Shown here: in pieces, positions 5,421-10,110 of the stretch
Numbering within the stretch: the stretch's first letter is position 1
How the letters are laid out: each line of letters opens with the position of its first letter
NCBI GenBank assembly: GCA_016210375.1
Contig: JACQUH010000176.1
Coordinates: 1-10,110 of the forward strand
DNA from: Chloroflexota bacterium
Lineage (GTDB): Bacteria; Chloroflexota; Dehalococcoidia; Lucifugimonadales; JACPCL1
DNA: 10,110 nt
Reading direction: 5' to 3'
Notes under the pieces: model-generated
Seen by the model: only the letters and a program-made list of their open reading frames with translations
Database searches by the model: none
Told to the model about the DNA's origin: nothing
Program-made: the position numbers and the translations under genes

Positions 5421-6105
5421 CCACAAAGGCGTCATCATCGTGGGTGGCGGCGGCATCGGGTCGAGCTTGTTCCAGGACCTGTGCCGTTTCTTACCCCACA
5501 CCATCGACATTCATCTGATGGATGGAGACACCGTCGAAGGAAAGAACATCCAACGGCAGATGTACTCGAGGCGGGACCTTGGGAGCAACAAGGCCGAAGC
5601 GCTGGCAGCGAAGGCCACAACAGCCCTGGGCTTGGACCGGGTGTACTTCCACCCGCACTATCTCAGCGCACCCCGGCAGCTTCAGCGAATCGCCAAGCAC
5701 TACAGGCAGGCCATCCTGGTGGGCGCGGTGGACAACCACCCCGCCCGCAGGGTACTGGAGGCCTTTGTGCGGCAGTCGGCTGAGAAGATTTACTACATCG
5801 ACTGCGCCAACGAGGAGCAGCGCGGGGAGGTCGTCGTTGTCTACGGTGACCGTACAGAGGTGTCCGGATACTTCCGGTCGGAGCTGGATCCATCCGTAGT
5901 TACGGACAAGCAGGGGGACCGGATGCATCCCAGTTGCGCTCAGCAATTGGATGACGGAAACCTCCAGACGCTTTTCACCAACCGCAAGGCTGCCATTATC
6001 ACTTTGGAACTCATTAGTGCCTTTCTGCACGGTGAGATCAGGGTGGGGATGGTCTATTTCAAGGAATGCCAGGTGAGACGATGGATGTCCGTGTCTGGTT
6101 TTTGA
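5413..6105 (+). CDS. ThiF/E1-like adenylating enzyme (PRTRC ThiF-type)
   Basis: The TTG at 5413 overlaps the JAMM gene by 8 nt and has GAGGTGG 6 nt upstream. The 230-aa protein opens with a Rossmann nucleotide loop, VIIVGGGGIGS (residues 7-17), followed by the E1 signature LMDGDTVEGKNIQRQ (35-49), whose Asp, Asn, Arg and Gln bind ATP. E1-like enzymes adenylate the C-terminal Gly of a ubiquitin-like protein. Later segments IDCANEEQRGE and HPSCAQQL (near 133 and 178) hold cysteines that might form a thioester; HPSC followed by LQTLFTNRKAA recalls the ThiF-related protein of PRTRC cassettes. There is no separate catalytic-Cys or ubiquitin-fold domain, as usual for the bacterial forms. A longer frame from 5230 is a shadow of the JAMM gene. 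Confidence 0.88.
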   Translation: MDNHKGVIIVGGGGIGSSLFQDLCRFLPHTIDIHLMDGDTVEGKNIQRQMYSRRDLGSNKAEALAAKATTALGLDRVYFHPHYLSAPRQLQRIAKHYRQAILVGAVDNHPARRVLEAFVRQSAEKIYYIDCANEEQRGEVVVVYGDRTEVSGYFRSELDPSVVTDKQGDRMHPSCAQQLDDGNLQTLFTNRKAAIITLELISAFLHGEIRVGMVYFKECQVRRWMSVSGF

Positions 6106-6539
6106 TGAGCAAACGGCCGGAGGCCGCCGTCATTAAGCGCCGGGTGAAGTACGTGCCGGCCTCGTGCTTCCGTTCCGAAAGGGTGTTGCAGCTCTTTGAG
6201 AGTGGGTACCGTTCAGGATTCAGGCTCATGAAGAACGGGCGGCCCACCCACTCGCTGCGGTCAATGGTGACCTTGATGAACGCCGAACTGTGCGAGTACG
6301 AACGGTTGCCCGCGGACGAAAAGCGGGCCTTTGGAGAGCCTGGCAAGTGGTACCTGCGGGGAATCACGGACAGGACCAAGTCGGTACTGATGCAAATGGG
6401 TTGGCAGAAGCACTGGATTTACTACATGCTGCCAGGCCTAATGAGAAAACGCATCAAGGGGCGCGTTCGTTATATCGCAGCGTGCCCCGCGGATTGGGAG
6501 TTGGGTGATGATGTCTACGGAGGGCTCTACCGCTGGTGA
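6081..6539 (+). CDS. Unrecognised basic protein of the ubiquitin-like operon
   Basis: The 152-aa frame overlaps the E1-like gene by 25 nt. The ATG at 6081 is chosen for AGGTGA just upstream; 6066 and 6105 are alternatives with weaker sites. The protein is basic and rich in Arg, Lys, Met and aromatic residues, for example VLMQMGWQKHWIYYMLPG followed by LMRKRIKGRVR. No membrane segment and no catalytic motif that I recognise are present. Its position between the E1- and E2-like genes in a tightly overlapping operon suggests an accessory or substrate-recognition role, but this is inference. G/C third positions and the overlaps on both sides support it as a real gene. Confidence 0.7.
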   Translation: MDVRVWFLMSKRPEAAVIKRRVKYVPASCFRSERVLQLFESGYRSGFRLMKNGRPTHSLRSMVTLMNAELCEYERLPADEKRAFGEPGKWYLRGITDRTKSVLMQMGWQKHWIYYMLPGLMRKRIKGRVRYIAACPADWELGDDVYGGLYRW

Positions 6540-6900
6540 AAAAGAGCTTGGGTTTCTTAGCCAGGTAGCCGTGAAGCGGATGGGGCGATGGCTCAACCAC
6601 GAGGACGCGCAGTTGCACAAGAGATGCGTGCCCCTGCGCCGGAAGGTATACGCCAGTTTACGTCGGGTGCTGATAGAGGCGATGATGGCAGGGAAGGACG
6701 TGCGGCGCGTTGCTTCCGAACTGACCAGAACTGCGCGCACATCCCCGGCGGCCGCCCTGCTGCTATGTGACCTCTACGAGGTGCTCGAACACATCGAAGA
6801 GTACCGCCGCTATCATCTCCCGGAGGCGGTTCGGCAAACCAACACCTTGCTTCAGTACCTTGAGCGCCAACCATTCTCGGGAGAGGAGGTCCTGTTTTGA
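6508..6900 (+). CDS. Unrecognised helical protein of the ubiquitin-like operon
   Basis: The 130-aa product starts at ATG 6508 (GTG 6505 and ATG 6511 are possible), 7 nt after GGGAG, overlapping the previous gene by 32 nt. It looks entirely alpha-helical, with amphipathic stretches such as LRRKVYASLRRVLIEAMMAG and LLLCDLYEVLEHIEEYRRYH, and has no transmembrane segment. I recognise no family. It ends in SGEEVLF, where its TGA overlaps the TTG of the E2-like gene by 4 nt; the GAGGAGG within its 3' end is that gene's ribosome binding site. A structural or adaptor role in the conjugation complex is only a guess. Confidence 0.7.
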   Translation: MMSTEGSTAGEKELGFLSQVAVKRMGRWLNHEDAQLHKRCVPLRRKVYASLRRVLIEAMMAGKDVRRVASELTRTARTSPAAALLLCDLYEVLEHIEEYRRYHLPEAVRQTNTLLQYLERQPFSGEEVLF

Positions 6901-7529
6901 CTCGGGTGATCCTGGATCTCGATTCCGATTCGCTGCAACATGGTTTCGTCAATGTCACCAAGATGACCGAGAGAGGCCGGCGCAAGGGGCAGATGGATCT
7001 GCACAGCGTGGTCACCCTATTGAATGATGTCTTCCGCTGGGATGCGAACATGCACGAGGTACGCATGGTCTCCAAGTTCGCGCACCAGGACCTCATTGCT
7101 CTTGGTCAGAACGGTGCCAAGTGGGAGGCCGTCAAGGAAATACCATCGGCTCACTATTTTCTGATTTCGTCAGCGGGCAACGCCCACCATGTGCGGCTGC
7201 CCCGACTCATCGCTCGCGTCGGTAACCACACAACGCCGCGGATTTTTTGGGCGAATCCCGGTCAAATCAAGCCCGGGACTGCCATCTACCCGCTGCGAAT
7301 CGGCAATGTGGATGAGCACGGCCGGGTTTGCCTGGGCAATATCGGCATCCGGTGCGAGAGTCCCCGGGACATCGACCGCTATATTCGGCGCATCATCGAA
7401 TCCCCCGCCAGCGATCACTTGGTTGACCAGGATACGGAAGAGCTCTATCGAGCATTCGCTGAGCAATGGGACAAGTCTATCGGTAAGGCATGTCGCATTA
7501 CGGTGAGAGAACTCATCGGAACCGAATAG
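6897..7529 (+). CDS. E2-like ubiquitin-conjugating protein (PRTRC protein B-like)
   Basis: The TTG at 6897 is supported by GAGGAGG 8 nt upstream and a 4-nt overlap with the previous gene. The 210-aa product contains, at residues 129-149, AIYPLRIGNVDEHGRVCLGN. This resembles the region of PRTRC protein B in which an invariant Cys follows a Gly-x-Val, and which has been interpreted as an E2-like fold with the Cys as thioester acceptor (here C145). The flanking strand HYFLISS and the Pro-rich turn ahead of the motif fit such a domain. It would take the Ub-like protein from the E1-like enzyme and pass it to targets. The last gene of the operon, it is followed 54 nt later by a terminator. The homology is recognised from the motif and context only. 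Confidence 0.75.
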   Translation: MTRVILDLDSDSLQHGFVNVTKMTERGRRKGQMDLHSVVTLLNDVFRWDANMHEVRMVSKFAHQDLIALGQNGAKWEAVKEIPSAHYFLISSAGNAHHVRLPRLIARVGNHTTPRIFWANPGQIKPGTAIYPLRIGNVDEHGRVCLGNIGIRCESPRDIDRYIRRIIESPASDHLVDQDTEELYRAFAEQWDKSIGKACRITVRELIGTE

Positions 7530-7583
7530 AGCGCTTAATCCGTGGAGTCGGCCAGACAAATGGGTGGGCCACATTGGGCGGAG

Positions 7584-7603
7584 GGGCGGGAAACCGCCCT
7601 TTT
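7584..7603 (+). terminator. Terminator of the ubiquitin-like operon
   Basis: GGGCGG-GAAA-CCGCCC forms a 6-bp GC stem with a GNRA-type tetraloop, followed by TTTT, 54 nt after the stop of the E2-like gene. Confidence 0.85.
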
Positions 7604-7604
7604 C

Positions 7605-8160
7605 GCTATTGCGTAGGAACTTGCATGCGAGATGGGTTTGGCCGACATAGGAAGGTCGGGGTTATCGTCTGTACGACATCCAGTGAGTTCTTGCTTGCCA
7701 ACCCATAGTCCCCAAAGCATAAAAGCGATTAGTTGGGCGTGAAGACCGTATGACCGCTTCAGTGCTGACACACTCTTGGAAAGAGCAGTTGCGTCGGCGC
7801 TGGCAAATTACACCAAGGTTAGACATAGCGTTGCGGATGTGAGATACTTATAGTGTAATGCCTGCTGGACTGTGGCCCTCAGGTGTAAAGAGAGCGGGAC
7901 AAGTTCGCCGACACCAGCTTGGCTGGTCGGGAGCACGGTGTCCCGCTTTACCTTGATCACCTCTGACGGCAAGTACCGATGTTTCGAACTGGTGTTTGGT
8001 GTGCCGAATGGTGTGCCACCTCGTCCTAGCAGCGCCGATTTCAGCCAATCTCCCGGAAGGCAATAATTGGGTGAAAGGCTGAAACCCTTGCTGCACAAGA
8101 CTTTGGAGCATCCAACCCTAACAGGAAGAAAGTCGAAAACTGGAATCATTTAGGAATTTA
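7605..8160. other. Gene-poor stretch at the predicted element end
   Basis: About 550 nt without a convincing gene; it is visibly more AT-rich than its flanks. The longest frame (113 codons on the minus strand, 7808-8149) has no ribosome binding site and no recognisable protein. The stretch contains ATGGGTTTGGC (7632-7642) facing GCCAACCCAT (7697-7706), inverted with a one-base bulge; a weak promoter-like pair TTGCGG-N17-TGTAAT (7831-7859, plus strand); and a nested hairpin listed separately. It ends at the tRNA fragment. No integrase gene is in the window. Confidence 0.5.
7893..7947. repeat. Nested inverted repeat
   Basis: AGCGGGACA (7893-7901) and TGTCCCGCT (7939-7947) are a perfect 9-bp inverted pair. 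Inside them CCG-N2-ACCAGC-TTG-GCTGGT-CGG (7908-7930) forms a second hairpin. It lies about 35 nt after the weak promoter-like pair. It could be a structured RNA, or a site for recombination or replication proteins of an integrated element. Confidence 0.5.
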
Positions 8161-8210
8161 CCCGCCTTTTAAGCGGGGTGTCGATGGTTCGAGTCCATCA
8201 TGGCCCACCA
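8161..8210 (+). other. 3' fragment of tRNA-Lys(UUU), probable attachment site (attR)
   Basis: The sequence carries an anticodon arm CCCGC-CTTTTAA-GCGGG (anticodon TTT), variable loop GTGTC, T-arm GATGG-TTCGAGT-CCATC, 3' acceptor strand ATGGCCC, discriminator A and an encoded CCA. The 5' side that should follow (acceptor GGGCCAT and the D-arm with AGCTCAG) is absent: the bases before 8160 are unrelated. A tRNA gene cut at the anticodon stem is the standard product of integrase-mediated insertion, in which the intact tRNA is rebuilt at the other end of the element. Because the tRNA's own 3' flank and hairpin remain on the right, the element should lie to the left. No 5' half is found elsewhere in the window. 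Confidence 0.8.
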
Positions 8211-8212
8211 CT

Positions 8213-8237
8213 GAAACCCGCTCTGGGAGCGGGTTTC
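8213..8237. terminator. Strong hairpin, likely tRNA/GH15 terminator
   Basis: GAAACCCGCTC-TGG-GAGCGGGTTTC is a perfect 11-bp stem with a 3-nt loop, right after the tRNA CCA. The T-run that follows on the plus strand is weak (the stem itself ends in TTTC). It could end the original tRNA transcript and also the convergent GH15 gene. Confidence 0.65.
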
Positions 8238-8307
8238 GGCTGTTGTTAACCATTTCCACTTGGGGAGTTTTGCCATCTGGTGTCGATGGCCCTCATGTTT
8301 GTAGTCT

Positions 8308-10110
8308 CTACGGGTATAGACGCAACTGCGCACTTGCGTCCTCTGACAAAGGGTCTGCCCGGTCGGGTTCGCTCAATTCCCCCAAGCCCAGGGCACTGCC
8401 CAGAAGGAGGCCGCTGACGATGAAACCGATGTGGGTGAACGCCTGAGGGAAATTCCCCAGGGCCTCACCTGTGGCGGGATTCACTTGCTCGGCGAACAAC
8501 CCTACGTGGTTGGCATGGCTCCGCAGTCGTTGGAACAGGGCACTGGCTTCGTCCAGGCGTCCGGACAGGATATAGCAGTTCACCAGCCAGAAACTGCAGA
8601 GCAGAAAGGCCCCCTCCTCGCCGGGGAGGCCATCCGCGCCGCGGTACCGGTAGAGCAGGTCGCCTGTGCTCAGTTCCCCGCGCACGGCTTCGATGGTCGA
8701 TTGCACCCGGGGGTCGGTGATGGGCAAGAACCCGACGAGCGGAATCAGCAGGGCCGAGGCATCGAGGGCCTCGGTGTCGTAGTGCTGCACGAAGGCCCCC
8801 TTGGTGGGACTCCACCCGCGAGCCAGGACCTCATCTCGTATTGCAGCCCGGGCCTTGCGCCAGCGCTCGAGGTGGCCGGGAAGCGCTCCTTCTTCGGCCA
8901 TGCGGATGGCCCGATCCAGCGCCACCCAGCACATGACCTTCGAGTACACGAAGTGCCAGGGGCCGTTGCGCACCTCCCAGATGCCCCAGTCGGGCTGTTG
9001 CCACACCGTGCAGACCCAGTCGGCCACGTCCTGGAGCGCTGCCCAGACTTCGGGGTCGATGCGGCGCCGGGCTCGCCACAACCACCAGGCGGCGTTCAGG
9101 ATCTCGCCGTAAATGTCGAGCTGGCGCTGATCCGCCGCGCCGTTGCCGATCCGTACGGGCGCGGAGCCGCGATAGCCCTCCAGATGGTCGAGCTCCTGTT
9201 CCGGCGGCGGGTCGCCGCCGTCGAGGGCGTACAGGATACGGATGCCGGCCGCGGATCTGTGCCGCCGGCAGATGCGCTCGAACCATTGCAGGAAACGCGT
9301 GGTCTCCCGGACATGCCCCATGCGGCCGAGGGCGTAGAGGGTGAGCGAGGCATCGCGGATCCAGGCGAACCGGTAGTCCCAGTTGCGGCTTCCCCCGATG
9401 GCTTCCGGTAAGGACGTGGTGGCTGCCGCGGCGATGCCGCCGCTGGGGCCGGAGGCCAGCAGCTTGAGCACCAGCAGCGAGCGCACCATCTGGCTGTGCC
9501 AGGGCCCTCCGACCACGCAGGGGTGCTCGCACGTATGGACCCAGTCCCGCCAGAACCGGGCAGTACGATCCCGTGTCTGATCGCATTCGTGGGGCGTCAG
9601 GATCACCGGCTGGACGGTGCCGTGGCTCACGGTCCAGCACAGCCGCTGGCCCTGCCGCAGGCGAAAGGTGCCGCCGGCCTCGTCGCTCTCGCTGTTGAGG
9701 GTCAAGTCCGGTCCTCCCAGGGCGATGCGCTGGCCGCTCGGGTGGTCTGCCACCAGCCCACCGCTGGCGCGCCACAGGTGAGTGGGGCCGCGGCCGTAAT
9801 CCAGGCGGGGGGCGAACCGCACCGCGACCTCGACCTCGCCAGCAAGGCACTCCACCGAGCGGTGCACCTGGTGCACGTCCACCTCCGCCTCGCTGCCTGC
9901 CGTGTCGATGGGCATGAAGTCGGTCAACCGCACCGATCCATCCCGGGTGGTGAACTCGGTGAGCAGGACATTGGTGTCTTCCAGGTACCGTTGCGTCGCA
10001 TGCTCCCATTGCAGCGGCGCGATCTGAAAACGGCCGCCCCGCTGGTCGTCCAGGATGGCCGCGCAGACGCTGGGGGAGTCGAGGTGGGGCAGGCAGCACC
10101 AGTCAATAGA
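8308..10110 (-). CDS. Glycoside hydrolase family 15 protein (glucoamylase/trehalase type), 5'-truncated by the window
   Basis: The frame is open to the right edge, where it begins SIDWCCLPHLDSPSV, the typical GH15 N-terminal GxIDWLCLPRFDSPS region, so only about 20-30 residues are missing. The 600 visible residues comprise an N-terminal beta domain and an (alpha/alpha)6 barrel. Family landmarks, numbered from the window edge, are LPEAIGG-SRNWDYRFAWIRDAS (about 234-255), GIWEVR with the probable general-acid Glu (380), and FAEQVNPATGEALGNFPQAF with the probable catalytic-base Glu (542). Both catalytic residues are intact. Such enzymes release glucose from alpha-glucans or split trehalose; sequence alone does not decide which. 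Cytoplasmic location is likely because no signal region is seen. It converges on the tRNA fragment and probably belongs to the host chromosome rather than the inserted element. Confidence 0.93.
   Translation of the reverse strand, partial: SIDWCCLPHLDSPSVCAAILDDQRGGRFQIAPLQWEHATQRYLEDTNVLLTEFTTRDGSVRLTDFMPIDTAGSEAEVDVHQVHRSVECLAGEVEVAVRFAPRLDYGRGPTHLWRASGGLVADHPSGQRIALGGPDLTLNSESDEAGGTFRLRQGQRLCWTVSHGTVQPVILTPHECDQTRDRTARFWRDWVHTCEHPCVVGGPWHSQMVRSLLVLKLLASGPSGGIAAAATTSLPEAIGGSRNWDYRFAWIRDASLTLYALGRMGHVRETTRFLQWFERICRRHRSAAGIRILYALDGGDPPPEQELDHLEGYRGSAPVRIGNGAADQRQLDIYGEILNAAWWLWRARRRIDPEVWAALQDVADWVCTVWQQPDWGIWEVRNGPWHFVYSKVMCWVALDRAIRMAEEGALPGHLERWRKARAAIRDEVLARGWSPTKGAFVQHYDTEALDASALLIPLVGFLPITDPRVQSTIEAVRGELSTGDLLYRYRGADGLPGEEGAFLLCSFWLVNCYILSGRLDEASALFQRLRSHANHVGLFAEQVNPATGEALGNFPQAFTHIGFIVSGLLLGSALGLGELSEPDRADPLSEDASAQLRLYP

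Noticed and set aside
7808..8149. 113-codon minus-strand frame in the gene-poor stretch
   Set aside because: No ribosome binding site, mixed composition and no recognisable motif; it crosses the nested inverted repeat.
8431..10099. Long frames on both strands (326 and 422 codons) across the GH15 gene
   Set aside because: Both are shadows of the high-GC GH15 gene, which alone carries family motifs over its whole length.

Overview
The window looks like a GC-rich, selenocysteine-decoding bacterium. Strong AAGGAGG-type ribosome binding sites, frequent TTG and GTG starts and a tRNA-derived sequence with encoded CCA would fit a Firmicutes-like lineage, but the taxonomy is only inferred. Three units lie side by side: a metal (probably mercury) resistance operon on the minus strand (4131 down to 1, running off the left edge), a ubiquitin-like conjugation operon on the plus strand (4631-7529), and a GH15 glucoamylase/trehalase gene on the minus strand (8308 to the right edge).

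The metal operon reads: ArsR/CmtR-type sensor, MerE-like mercury transporter, membrane-anchored TlpA-like thioredoxin, CcdA electron carrier, a 26-codon ORF, an HMA/MerP-like protein, a CopZ-like Fe-S metallochaperone, a small one-helix membrane protein and a multi-pass Cys-pair membrane protein. Several of these genes are broken by in-frame stops placed exactly at redox or metal-binding cysteine positions. TGA replaces the first Cys of the thioredoxin CxxC (UPTC) and of the HMA CxxC (TUASC); a third TGA follows a Cys in the small membrane protein; and a TAG follows the CC pair of the chaperone. A near-perfect hairpin begins 9 nt after the thioredoxin TGA. The simplest reading is a cluster of selenoproteins that uses selenols to bind or reduce a soft metal. 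The TAG is not explained by ordinary selenocysteine decoding.

The plus-strand operon has an extended -10 promoter, a structured leader of about 260 nt with a strong internal terminator, and then six overlapping genes: a Ub-like protein ending in Gly-Gly, a JAMM/JAB peptidase, a ThiF/E1-like enzyme, two unrecognised proteins, and an E2-like protein with a candidate catalytic Cys. The four recognisable proteins resemble PRTRC-system proteins C, A, ThiF and B. A terminator closes the operon.

From about 7605 to 8160 there is no convincing gene, only a nested hairpin and a possible promoter. At 8161-8210 lies the 3' part of a tRNA-Lys(UUU), from the anticodon stem to CCA, with no 5' half. This is the usual scar of integration into a tRNA gene. 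It suggests that the conjugation operon, and perhaps the metal operon, belong to an integrated element lying to the left, while the GH15 gene is on the flanking chromosome.
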